Assembly: GCA_013368375.1 (NCBI GenBank) | Contig: JAACJP010000026.1 | Location: forward strand, 186,001-250,000 | Reading direction: 5' to 3' | Length of the DNA: 64,000 nt | Origin: Tricholomella constricta | Lineage: Eukaryota; Basidiomycota; Agaricomycetes; Agaricales; Lyophyllaceae | Shown here: positions 24,182 to 36,412 of the stretch, piece by piece | How the letters are laid out: the number at the start of each line of letters is the position of its first letter | Numbering within the stretch: the first letter of the stretch is position 1 | Notes under the pieces: model-generated | Seen by the model: only the letters and a program-made list of their open reading frames with translations | Told to the model about the DNA's origin: nothing | Database searches by the model: none | Position numbers and translations under genes: made by a program

Positions 24182-27100
24182 GGCAGAGTAATACACAGTG
24201 GATGATCCTTGGAATTAGAATGGGAAGTTGATCGTTGGGTTAAGACGCGGCCACAGCACAAAGCCTCAGATTTTGAAAAGAGACAATTCACGTTCAAATT
24301 CACATTTTCTCACAATTTTCTATCATTTCAATCTCTCAACATTCTCTCATTGGCAAATGTACAAACTATTTGAATTGTAGGACATATCACTCTTGTCGAA
24401 ATGTCTTCTGCTTCGCCGAAGATGAGCGCGACACAAGCATGAAAAAACAACATCACCTCTTTCTCTCTGACGCGCGTGTCACCGTGAAGGCCTGAGCATG
24501 TCTTCATCGCGGTGAGCTCTCCGAATACCTTGCTTCTGCCCACTGTGTTCTATGCACCCCCTCGGCTTTGTGTATCAAACTGAAAAGGTAATTTAATACA
24601 GAAATCTCGCGAGCAAGCTACGACGGCTCCTTCTTCGAAAAGAGCAGGACGAGAATCTCAAACGATGCTGCGAGTACCTGTCAGGATCAACTCGGACAGC
24701 TCCGCAGGACCCTCTCAGGGAGCTTGTATTCGGGCCTCTTTCTCGATGATGAACACTTACCTACTATCACCAGAAGCATGTTTTGAACCTCTCGTCTCAC
24801 ACGTTACCTTCAAGTTGGAGAACAGTCAGTATATTCCTGTTGAAGTTATTGCATCATTGACAGTGCAACTCGACGCCAGATGACCGGTAGAATGCGGCGC
24901 AAGAACGAATTACCTCATGGAATCTCAGTATGTCGTCAGTCTATGTATGCATGTGTACCTTTTCTCACATGAGCATATATGCACGCCCGCGAGTAAATCT
25001 GATCAACCTGGAATAATATCCGGATTGACAGCACGATCCTACCATCTGTAAGTGAGCACTTCTTTCTGTTCAGTAAGAAGCTGATGATGGACTCCTTGTG
25101 ATCGGTATAACGGTCTTAATTTGCTTCTGTATCGATCCCCCTTGGATTGTTCCCTCCATCACACCTATACCCGACAGGAGCAGCCTCGAGGTGCTTGCTC
25201 GGCATATTTCAGTATTTTCTCTTCAAGTGCATCAATCCGTCCGTTGACATCATAAACCGAAGCAGTATCGTTGACACTTTGGTTCCAGTTTCCGTGGAGA
25301 TGGAGGGGGTCATTTTTTGGTCATTTTGCATGTTGCCGGGTACAGAGACGAGCGCGACGGCGACATGTTGGAAGCCCTTATCCCTCCTATAGAATTCGAG
25401 CCTGCCTGGGATAATTACTTAGCTCTCAATAATATATACTTTGCCTCATATATCGTGGTCCATAAGGTGCTGTCTGATTATGCGACGAAGGAATTGCGCG
25501 CATGCGGTTTCGACCCCAGGACAGGCAGCATAGTAAAATGTAGGAAAAAATCTATAACAAATGTCTGGGTAATTTGAGAGTAATTGTTGAAAAGCTTCTA
25601 ATTCCCTCAAAGTTATCTTTCGAGCGAACTTCGCATGTAATGGGTGTGAAATGTCGTTGTTATTTACGTTTGTCTGAAATTACACTTCAATCGAAATTTA
25701 AGGCTTTGTGCTGTGGGCTCGAGAGTGCCGCCACAGGGCCCGGATTTTTCCGTGGCTTTCTCCGTACTTACACTAACATCTGTCATCGTCAATACTGTAG
25801 CACGGAGACAACTCCTTCCAGTGCTACGATCATGACTGTTCATTCGTTTCGTCTAGCCTGGCATCGGCGCATGCCCCTAATACGCCTTTGATTACATGGA
25901 CGGAAGTCATCGTTATCCGCTGTCATCTCTCCACGTCTATAGCTCTTGGGGCTCTCCGGGTGTTTGCATGACTATCAGCGCAGCGCTCGAACATCCTCTT
26001 CCGGGCTTTCGGTCCAATTGAACATCAAACTTCTGCCTACCCCGACTGCACCTTTTCTGCACGCCCAGGCCATGTATCCGTAGACGGTCATTTACCTCGT
26101 CGAAACCTTGGCCTCAGCGCTTACCCAACGCAATCCGAACCAAGTCATGCCGTCTCATTTTGCTGTAGCTCTCGTTGTCGCGATATCTCTTCTGCATCCA
26201 TGTTGGTACTGTCTCCAAAGGGCATCCACTGGCGCCCTACATGATGTTTTATCCTAGTAAATGTCGGCGCGACTACATTTCTCTCGTGCTGATGATTTGC
26301 TTGAGGGTTTTCATCATGTCCTAGTTGAACAGCTTCAAAGACTGCTATGCTTAATCAAGAACTGACCCGTCCTCATCCCTTCAGTCCCTCCGGTGTCCAC
26401 TATCCCTACCCATCTGCATGCTGCTGTCACGCTGAATATCATTGCGCAGTACTCTTGCCCGAGCATCCGTTATTCGACCACGCGCTTGCATTGCTATTTG
26501 TATGATATCGACATTTCTAGGTCTGGCTGATTATTCTCCAGCTTCCTACTTATGACCGTCCGCCCTTGTTTCCTTACAAGCCGTAGAGGTCAGGAAGGGC
26601 CGCCACCTTTGGGTCATGCTGAAGCTGTACTCTGTTCGACGTCGACCTTTCTTCCCCGATCCATCCGTCGGGCGGCTCTTCAGCGCAGAGTTGTCGTTTG
26701 TGGGCCAGTTAGTCCGGAGGTCCATTAACGTTCTCAATGCTGTACATGCTGCACAGGACGATACGGCCGAGCGCAAGCGAGAAGAAACCAACGCGTGAAA
26801 TAGTCCCCTCGACATCCTCGATGCTTCCTTCGTTCGCACCCGCTGAAACAGTCTGCTCGTGGTATACAAGGCTCTCTATTATATGTTATCCCAACTCCAT
26901 ACTCCTACTCTCACTGCTGAAGAAAATACAGTTGGAGTTACAGTCCAGAGTCCAGACTCACCATGCTACATGTGCTTACATGAGGCATTCTTTACCGTGT
27001 CGATTAGCGCACACGCCTTCCCTGCGTGTCTACCTGCGGTCTCCCAGACGCGAATAGGCAAACGCGTTCCTTTCCGAGTCTTTGCTCTATTATATATCTA

Positions 27101-27268
27101 GCTCAAGCCTGGTCCCATAGCCACCAGAATTCCAACAAGTACTTTGTCTTTCGTCTCAATCGCTGATTCCTAGTAGTCGCGTCTGTGGCGTGAGAAACAA
27201 ACGCACGGGTAACTGAACCATTCTGTGAACTGTATTTGCTCTTCACGACCACCCCACAACTGTCTATT
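24182..27268. other. 3 kb region without a convincing gene
   Basis: Frames reach only about 107 codons, begin mostly at non-ATG codons and show no family resemblance on either strand. The stretch is less coding-like than its flanks and could be the remains of a decayed element or gene, but I found no terminal repeats or transposase fragments. Confidence 0.45.
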
Positions 27269-28413
27269 ATGTCCCTCGCACAAGCCGCCCTAGTCTCAAG
27301 TCTCTCTGCGGGATCTTCGAGTACTCCAACGGCTGTAGGCAAAGAAAAGGCGCCCATGATTCAATCCACGCTCCTCGCTGCTCTCGACAAGGCGAAGGAC
27401 AAGAAGAAGCGTGTGCTTACTCTCGAAAATGGAGGTAAGCATCGACAGAAGATGATAATTGCGTCGCCTCACGGTATTAATGACGCGTTCTAGATGAACT
27501 GGACTTGATGTCATCGCTTCCTGTCACTCCCCAGGTCCGTCTTCTCACGAGCCTGTCAACTCCCGTGCCATAGCTTCAATATCCATTTGGCAGGTCTTGG
27601 GCGCCATGAGGGCGCGTATTGTTGAGCTGGAAAATGAAATCGCTCAACAACCTCCGAAGAAACGCGCTCGATTGAGCCATGCTCCGGATGCGGATGAGGC
27701 ATCCACATCAGCTGCGGGACCCTCTACAGCGTCGCTTAAAGCAGACGAGAAGAAGAGAAAGATGCAGGTTAAGAAGATGTTTGACAGGTGAGGGTAACGC
27801 CTCTGAAGTTCCATCTCCATCCCGTCTAACACTAGTACTGTTGCAAAGGTTGAAGAGGGAATGCAAGTCCGATGCCGTCAAGTTCCAAGGCTCTGCGAAG
27901 ATAATCAAATTCGATGAAGTGTACTCCGAGGCTGAGTTTGATATGCTCTTCAAGGGGAAGGGATTGTTGATCCAGCCCACGCCGAACAACAAACCCAAGA
28001 GCGTAGTTACAATCATTCATTTTGTGAGCCAAAAACCACACTGCCCCGGCGCTACTCACTGAATCCTTCATAGCATTCCCAGGCTCATATCGAATCCTTC
28101 TTCGGCGAAGAGCTGAAGCCGTTGAAAGGGAATAACTGGACGAGAGGAGGTTAGTGTTATCGCTTCCCGAGTCATTCTAACTTCAAGGGCCGACTTACCC
28201 CATTCTCTCCGTACAGGGATACCAGCTCGCACTTTCGGAGGCGGCTTTGGTGGCTTTGGTTCCACATTTACCAAGTCCGTCAAGACCGGCGCTGTCGACA
28301 TCGCCATCCGATCCCTGGAAGTGAATTATTCCAAGAACAACATGAAGTGCACCCTGAAGTTTGAAGTCGCCCAGTTAGGCGGGTATAACCATGGATATGA
28401 TTCAGATTATTGA
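27269..28413 (+). CDS. Conserved fungal protein of unknown function, 282 residues
   Basis: Six exons (27269-27434, 27494-27534, 27594-27787, 27849-28023, 28074-28149, 28217-28413) join in phase, which strongly supports a real gene. The N-terminal half has a helical segment VLGAMRARIVELENEIAQQ, a basic patch PKKRAR resembling a nuclear localisation signal, and a Lys-rich stretch DEKKRKMQVKKMF. The C-terminal half is compact: KIIKFDEVYSEAEFDMLFKG, SFFGEELKPLKGNNWTRGG, a Gly/Phe-rich turn (GGGFGGFGSTF) and VNYSKNNMKCTLKFEVAQL. I cannot name the family. A nuclear protein with a helical N-terminus is a reasonable guess, nothing more. Confidence 0.75.
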
Positions 28414-28872
28414 CCCATGAGGTCCCCGGTTATCGCGTTTTTGGAGTTCATTGTTTATTCTATGGTAAGCGTTCTATCTTCGAGGTCAAGGTCGCTGACC
28501 TATTCTAGGTTCGTTTATCGGACTTCCTCAAGACTTGTATATATCGCTACGAATTGCTCTAATTGATACCTTATCTTTGCCCCTACGCCGTCTGTCTTGG
28601 ACCAGCCTGAACCCTTCGCACCCTCAATACCAAGCTCCTTCTACTGAGTCTGGGCTCGTGGCGGTGGCGCCCGGCAATCAACACGTGGCTGCCTATGTGA
28701 TCTTTCAGGGCGAGGTTCAATCCCGGCTGTGCGTGGCATACACTGCAATTTGCGCTCTATGGAATCTGTCCGACTGGACCGCACGATAAGGCTAGCTGCC
28801 TACGGAAACAAACACTTGCGTCACCGTGGCTTTTTAAGTATGTATCTTCTATGCCTTCCCTTGATGACAGCT
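28414..28872. other. Intergenic, upstream of the NLR-like gene
   Basis: No gene seen. The frame of the NLR-like first exon is open upstream of the chosen ATG, so an earlier start within this stretch is possible. Confidence 0.5.
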
Positions 28873-31800
28873 ATGAAGAACTTCCCGTTTTTCAAGAGAT
28901 GTTCCTCACCATCCCATTATACTGCAATTGATAAGAGAACCGAGAAAACAACGAGCTGTAAACCTACCAACGCGACAAACGATGCAGTTCCCCGCCATTC
29001 TCGGCCTCCTCCCCGTCAACTAGTCGCCGATACCTTCATATTTGCTCTGTCCCTTATTGAAAAGATTTCAGAGTGTGCGCCGGTTCCTGGTTTGAAGGGC
29101 GCAGTTGGGGCTCTTCACCTTACAATGCAGAAATTTGAAGTAAGTCTTGAGGTGGAATCCCCCCGTAGTGCGCATCTCAGCCTTCTATGTAGGATTCGCA
29201 GCAAAACTCACAAGACCTTGATGAGCTGGTCTCTTCTGTTGACAAACTCAACGACATTCTCTCCTTGTTCGAAGCTACCTCCGCAACTGGGCGTGTCTTA
29301 ACTGGTGAACTAGGAGACCGGCTTTACCAGCTATCTGGGTATGTATACTCCAATGACTCCTGCCAATTCGTTGCTCAATCCATGTCGCCAGGGAACTTGA
29401 GGCGATAAAGAGACATATCCAAGTTATCCAGAAACATTGTAGATTTCGGAGAATGATCCAAGGGCCTCGTGACGCTCAGACTATAACTCGAAGTTTCCGC
29501 AGTCTGCAGTCATCCATCAATGAAATATTGGTAGGGGAACTCTACTTCAAAACCATGAAATGTCATTCACTCGATCACATTCGATTTCGTTTAGGTGGGA
29601 TCCGCTTTGAAGGCTGAAGTAAGGCTTGCGGTAAGTCTTCCACAACTGTTGCTCACCATTTTCTGTACCAATCGTCCTCGCAATGCGTGTAGGACCTTTG
29701 GGCCTTGGGTAAGTATACAAATGAAGGAATTCTCATCTTATCAATTACCCATTTTGACACTTGTGTTTAGAACATCTGGACAAACTCCCTCGAGCAAAAG
29801 ATGCACGGCACGACTACGTTGATCGGCCATTGTGTTCGGAGGGAACTCGTGAGGGCGTCCTGAGGCAAATCATGACATGGATCAAGAGCGAAAACGGACA
29901 TCAGATCTACTGGCTTAACGGGGGTGCGGGAACGGGCAAAACCACCATTGCCTTGACAGTCGCCAATATGCTGTCAAAAGATTCCACTATCTTCAGCGCC
30001 AGCTTCTTCTGCTCCCGTGAATCTGAAGGACGGAGTGATGCCCGACTCATATTCCCTACTTTCGCCTACCATTTCGCGCGCTGCGATGTCGAACTACGCA
30101 ACAGGATCGTTCATGTGCTCATAGATTTGCCGGACATTGGCCACGCACTACCTAGGGACCAACTTCCGAAGCTACTAGTCGAGCCTCTTCGCAGTGTATA
30201 TACTGGAACACAGCGGCCCATCGTACTTATCCTTGATGCGCTTGACGAGTGCGCCGGTGGACGAGCCCCGGAAACCATCTTGACTGCGCTGGCACTGGAA
30301 ATCCAGTCAGTTCCGTTCCTTAAAGTGTTCGTCAGCAGTCGACCCACAGCCTCCACAAACGATGCGTTCGCAGACGAGACCCTGCGTCAGCGACGCGAAG
30401 TTTTCGTTCTTCACGATGTCGAGGAGGACGTCGTCGATGCAGACATTCGCGATTACATGGTGGAACGGCTAAGCAAGAAAGCAGCTCTCCGCCGACTTTC
30501 TACATTCCCTTGGCCACCAGGCGAATCCATCAAGAAACTAGCGAGTATGGCTGGTGGTCTCTTCATTTTCGCCTCGACGGTTTGCGAGTTCATCGAGGCC
30601 CGTGGCGACCTTGACTTTCGTTTGAAAGAGATCACCGAACGTCCGACCAGCGAGTGGACAGGGATCGATGGCCTGTACAAGGAAATACTGGAATATGCTA
30701 TCTCCGAGTTTCCTGACCAAACTACGTTGCAGCACTGCCGGTCAATCATTGGTACGATAATTCTTCTTCAGGATCCTCTTTCCTCCTATGACCTTGGTCA
30801 AATTCTACATCTCCCACCTAAACATATACAGGGCATCTTGGGGGACCTCCAGTCCGTTCTTTCGGTTCCTGACGATATCCATGAAGCTATCCGCACCCTC
30901 CACGCCTCATTTCCTGATTTTATTACGACGAGCTCACGCTGCCTGGCCGCGATGTACGTTGAACCCACACCCCAACATCATATGATCACCCTCCGCCTTC
31001 TCGAAATAATGAGAGACGGTCTCAAACGAAACATGGCGTATTTTATTCGGTTCAAGCTCAACAAAGCAGACCATTTTCCGGGCTGTCTCCGATACGCATG
31101 CCGATACTGGGTTGATCACCTCTCTCGAACCGATGTGCGGAATGCGAACGATCTTGTCCAAGCCCTGATCTGCTTCGTCTCAACGAACATGGCATACTGC
31201 TTTGAAGTCCTCGATTCTATTAGCGGCCCTTTGGAAGTTCTCTGCGAAAGCGTCATTGATAAGGCCGAGACCTGGCTTACGGTGAGCGATCAATAAACCA
31301 CTCTGATTGAAACTGAATTGTGCTGATGCGCTATATCTAGGGCATGTCTGGTACCCCGCAGGAGCTCACGCACTCGCTTAGCCACGCGCGTGCTCTCCTC
31401 AAAGTCGATGCGCCGGAGCAAAATCTATTCAGTCTTTTCGGCATCTTGCCGGACACACGTTACGCCCGACGCGACTACGGGAGGTTGTGCTCAGAAGGGA
31501 CGCGGAATGAGGTCCTGGAGAGCATTTTGCAGTGGACTAACGACGAATCTGCTACTCAACTGTATTGGCTCAACGGGGCAGCGGGCACAGGGAAGACTAC
31601 CGTCGCAATGACCATCGCCGATCTCGTTGCGATGGACCGGAGCAAATTGACAGCCACATTTTTTTGCTCACGCTATTCGAGGTACCGACGCCATGTCCAA
31701 CACCTTTTCATTACCCTTTCCATTTCCCTGGCGGCGCAAGATGCGCAGTTCCGAGAGCAGCTCATGAAAGCCGTCAAACGCAATTCCCGCATAATCCAAG

Positions 31801-33085
31801 CGCTCCCGAAGGATCAACTGCAGATTTTAATAGTTGAACCATTGCGTTTGGCGGGACTCCTTGGAAAACCTATCATTTTCGTCATCGATGCACTCGATGA
31901 ATGCCGGCCATTGGAAGAAGATGCTCCCGATAAAGTCCTGGGCGCGTTTGCAGAGCATCTGCACAAAGTACCTTCCCTAAAGGTCCTCATCAGCACTCGC
32001 CCTTCGCTTTCGCTATCTAAGGCGCTGAATACGACTTCCTGGATCTCACCACTGACAAGATTTAATCTTCACGACGTTGAGCGGTCACTCGTTGACAAAG
32101 ATATACGCCGATATCTCTTTGAGGTCCTTTGCGCAAATGCTGGCATCGTAGAACGGCTATCACCGGCATGGCCGCCTGACGATATCTTGGACAGCCTGGT
32201 GGAGAAAGCTGGTGGATTTTTCCTCTATGCTTCTTTCATCGGCCAACGATTTACGTTGGTCGGGGCTCAGAAGTTGAAGGATATGGCAACCTATGCTGGA
32301 AGCGAGTACGAAGGAGACCTTGGGTTGAACTTATTCTACGGCAGGATGCTGAAGCACATAGTCAAGGGCGACAACGCGAAAGCAGAGCAGATCAGAAGTA
32401 TACTAGGAATACTTACTCACCTCTACCAGCCTATCGCCGTAGAGGACTTCCAAGAGTTAGTCGACATCCCGGAGAAGGATCTTCGTCTTCAGTTGCTCGA
32501 GCTGCAGCCCATCGTCATTATTTCGGACAAGAATTTGATGCGCCCACTTCATGAGTCTGTTCGCCACTGGCTCACGGAGCAGCGTCGAGCCTTGCCTGCA
32601 CTCTTCGTTGAGGGACCAGACATGCACCAGGCAATTCTATCACGCCTCATCGCCTGCATGATGCTAGGCCTGGATCGGAGCAGTCGAATTTCTCGGCTTG
32701 CCAAGGGTGGTAGCAAAGTCGTGTTGAAGAAGCCAGGAGCAGGCTTGCTTGATTACGCATGTCACTACTGGGTGAAGCACTTGATGAAGACATCAACCAC
32801 GCGCTGTTTGCAGAAGGAATTGGAGGATTTCCTGGAGACGAAGCTCATTTTCTGGATTGAACGACTGGATTCATCGGGGGAGCTGATGGTTGCTGCAGCG
32901 GCGCTTGAGAATGCGAGGGTCTGGTACCATGTAAGCGAAGCTTTCTGCTTTTCCTTAATCCTTTTTGAATAACGTGTTCACACTTGGGCTTGTAGGTCTC
33001 CCAGCCGCGTCATGAAAGCGTCAAAGCGTTTGCAGACGCCCAGCAGTTGCTCATAGAACGCTCAATGATGGGTACTCTCGTGTGA
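28873..33085 (+). CDS. NLR-like protein with two tandem NACHT domains
   Basis: Eight exons (28873-29139, 29193-29338, 29392-29530, 29595-29630, 29693-29708, 29771-31281, 31341-32930, 32996-33085) join in phase to 1264 residues. Residues about 45-210 form a helical N-terminal domain (FALSLIEKISECAPVPGLKG) like the cell-death or helical domains of fungal NLRs. Two NACHT modules follow. The first has Walker A GGAGTGKTT and Walker B VLILDALDEC; the second has GAAGTGKTT and IFVIDALDEC. Each has a sensor-like arginine (SSRP, STRP) and a winged-helix-like tail. The second module starts with its own copy of the linker found before the first (RDYGRLCSEGTR versus HDYVDRPLCSEGTR). No WD40, ankyrin or TPR array follows. 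The joining intron (31282-31340) is phase 0 with good sites. If it is not spliced this would be two genes, but the second would then lack an N-terminal domain. The start ATG is the least certain point. Confidence 0.8.
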
Positions 33086-34250
33086 GGAGTTGAGGTAATC
33101 ATATGCTTTCCGGAAGTCTTATTGATATCATTATGCACATGCCACATTTGTTCCTGGAATTACACTTGCCTGGTTGAATATAATTTGTTTACTATGTTTA
33201 CGATATAGTTATCTACCTCCGCTACATAGTAGCTAAGGACATTCATAGAATGCCTCGAGAGAATCCGAGTCAAGACCAGTCAAGTCAGCACCAAACCCTC
33301 AGTGAGGGAAGCTTTCCACCGTGAGGTTCGCATAGCACAGCGATGCGCAAAGAATTAAAAGCCAGCAGACCTCGCCGTCTATCGTTGAACCTCTCCCCAT
33401 ATATGACCGGTGAGATGAATTGCCTAGATTTGTTATGCAGAAGCAGGTTTTAGTTTCTCCAGTTAAGCAACGGGAATCCAGCGAACATTATCGAGCCTAG
33501 TCCTATGGTACATCAGGGAATGCGGCTTTCAACGACTGCGTTTCCACAGCCTCATCATGATCATGCATGTAAACGGTCATTCTACAATTTGTAGGTCAAT
33601 GCTTTAGATAATATATTCGCGACTGAATGTATAAGTCTATTCCACTATCACTTAAATTAGAAAACTATTGGGCATCGACCGAGACAGCAGGTCCAATGAG
33701 GTTCGTCAAGTAATGAATTACGATGTTGAGAGACCTTCCCTACATAACTCCCTTGCGATTCAAAGTGCATTGCGTGACGCAGTCGCACTACCTGACGAAT
33801 CATAGTAAAAAGCGTCTGATTGAATGTACTAAGCAGCCGCTGTCGATCATCTCAATGGCATGACAATGAAGACAGAGCTCGAGTAGTAATTGCTCGATCT
33901 CCTGTCCGAGCCGACATTTGATTGACATCTAGTCGTCAGTAGATTTTGCGCGCATCACGCCCGAGAGCATGCTTGAGATAAAACGGCAGGAAAGCTTATG
34001 CACTACATAACTACTAGACTTCAAGATTGTACTTACCCCGGTGTCCGGTCCGACTACGCGGTTCCCATCACGTGGCACGACACGGTATAAAAGTTGTCGT
34101 CTGCGCCACGCGATTTGCCTCTCAACAACCGCGTACATCCAATACAACGCCACGGACCAGGCAGTCATCCTTCTCGTCGAATAGAGGAAAAGAGTTAGGC
34201 GATACCCCTCCCTTCGCAGGTCGCTCAATCGCTTTGCACTTCTTGCCATC
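33086..34250. other. Intergenic, NLR 3' flank and amylase promoter
   Basis: AT-rich with no open frame of note up to about 33900. The right end is the promoter of the alpha-amylase gene and includes its TATA box. Confidence 0.6.
34086..34093 (+). promoter_or_regulatory. TATA box of the alpha-amylase gene
   Basis: TATAAAAG lies 165 bases before the amylase ATG, a normal distance for a strongly regulated fungal gene with a leader of about 130 bases. Confidence 0.6.
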
Positions 34251-36412
34251 ATGTTCAATACAATGCTTACACTGCTTCCTTCCCTTCTCCTCATCAAGTC
34301 CGTGCTCGCTGCTACGCCTGACCAATGGAGAAGCAGGTCTATCTATCAGGTATGTTAAAACACTGCTTCTTTACATATCGCCCAATGACGTCTTTCGCGG
34401 CAGGTCTTGACCGACAGGTTTGGGCCAACAGGTAACAGCTCGGCTTCCTGTGATACTTCTGCAAGGAAATACTGCGGTGGAACGTGGAAGGGAATCACAG
34501 ACCGTCTCGACTACATCCAGTACATGGGATTTGATGCAGTATGGATATCGCCCATCGTAGAGAACGTCGACGGCGAGACAGCTTATGGAGAAGCATATCA
34601 CGGGTGCGTCTGCTACATGTGACTTCAACTACCTTCGACTACTAACTGGGTAGCTAGGTATTGGACACAGGACATTAACAAGCTTAATGCTCATTTCGGC
34701 TCGAAGGAAGACTTGATAGAGCTGGGCTCTGCCCTACGTTCCCGCGGGATGTACCTGATGCTGGACATCGTTGTAAACCAGTATGTGACGAAATCTCCAT
34801 CAGCGAGCGAGTCACTCACCGAACCTGGTTCCGAAGCCTGGTCAGCGTACCGAAGAACGTAACGGACGGATATCGGACGCTCGATTTCTCCCGTATCGAG
34901 CCCTTCTCGACTGAGTCGGACTACCATCCTTATTGCGAAATCACGAACTACAACAACCAGACAGATGTCGAGCAATGTTGGCTGGGTGACAAGAACCTTC
35001 CCCTTGCGGACTTGGACACGGAGGACGCTGAGGTCGTGAAAACCATGTATAAATGGATCTATGGTGTTGTTACGGAGTACAATGTCGATGGTTTGCGCAT
35101 CGACACGGCGAAGCACATCAGGAAAGACTTCTGGCCCGCTTTCGTCCAAACTGCCGGAACGTTCTCGATTGGCGAGGTGTGTGGGGGATCGATACCCTTG
35201 CTGCGAATTAGATCTGATCCCTTTGAATCCAGGTTCTCAGCGACAATACAACATATACGGCGGCGTACACTGGTGAGTCCGACTTTCGAGCTCTAAAAGA
35301 CCGCTCATGTTTTTTACAGAGGTTCTCGATGGTGTTCTCGATTATCCCACTTGGTTCCCGCTCACGGCTGCGTTCACATCACCAAGCGGGAATCTGTCTG
35401 CCCTCGCCGAATCTGCGGCCCAGGCCCAGAAACAGTACAAAAATGGCGCATTTTTGACCGGGTCGTTCCTCGAGAATCATGACCAACCTAGGTTCCAGTC
35501 AATTACCCAGGATCAAGCGGTTTGCTTCTTTTGCATTCAATAAATTCTCCTCTTGATGCATCTCGAATTAGCTTGTAAAAAATGCCATGATGTGGCCCTT
35601 CATCCACGATGGCATTCCCATCGTATACTATGGTGAGCTTTTTGTTCTGAATGGACGATAAAATGGAATGACAACCTTCGCAACAGGGCAGGAACAAGGC
35701 TTCACGGGTGCTTCGGATCCCAATAATCGCGAGGCGTAAGCCATCTCCTAGTGATTCAACGCCGTTCACGGAACTGACGCAGGAATGACAGGCTGTGGTC
35801 GACGGCCTTCGACACGTCAAAACCGCTTGTTAGCCATGTCAAATCACTGAATGGTGCCAGGAAGGCCGCCATGGTCGCAAATAGCAATTATACAACAACC
35901 GCTGTAAACCAGTTACCTGAGTTACTTATCCAAGAGACACTACTCACAACGTCAACAGATGTCATTCATTGAACAGTCCGATAACGCAACGCTGGTCGTC
36001 AGCAAACCTCCTCTCGTCGGACTGCTCACGAACGTAGGCAACAGCTCCAAATCAACCACAACCTGGAATATTCCCGGCTCTAGTGCTCTTTTCAAGAACG
36101 GCGAAACTGTCGTAAATGTTTTGAATTGTAAAACGATGACTGCGGATTCAAGTGGCGGGTTGTCTGTCGCGGTGGAGTCGGGGATGCCTCAGGTAAGAAT
36201 TCGGATTGTAAAATTTTTTTTCCGCGAGCGCCCATCTAAGGATGTCGTTCGTAACTCTACAGCTGTTGCTGCCTGCCTCCGCCCTAGACAAGTCGGGCAA
36301 TCTGTGCCCGAAAGCCGCATCAGGAAATAATGGGACAGGCATGAAGACAGGGATCAGCTGGTCTGTGATTGGAGGCGTCCTCACTTTGACGTTGGTGAAA
36401 TATATTGTGTAA
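34251..36412 (+). CDS. Secreted alpha-amylase (GH13), probably GPI-anchored
   Basis: A multi-exon gene. The N-terminus MFNTMLTLLPSLLLIKSVLA is a signal peptide, followed at once by the catalytic barrel (ATPDQWRSRSIYQVLTDRF). GH13 conserved regions are visible: DIVVN, GLRIDTAKH with the nucleophile Asp, the general-acid Glu in FSIGEV, and FLENHDQPRF with the third catalytic Asp. The enzyme should cut internal alpha-1,4 bonds of starch or of cell-wall alpha-glucan. After the barrel and a beta-sandwich there is a small-residue stretch (ASGNNGTG) and a hydrophobic C-terminus (ISWSVIGGVLTLTLVKYIV). This is the layout of a GPI attachment signal and is seen in some fungal amylases that act at the cell surface. 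The last intron (from 36193) joins MPQ to LLLPASALDKSG. The stop is at 36410-36412. Confidence 0.92.

Noticed and set aside
28690..28750. GGTTCAATCCCGG, a tRNA B-box-like sequence
   Set aside because: No pairing T stem, acceptor stem or A box in a usable position on either strand.
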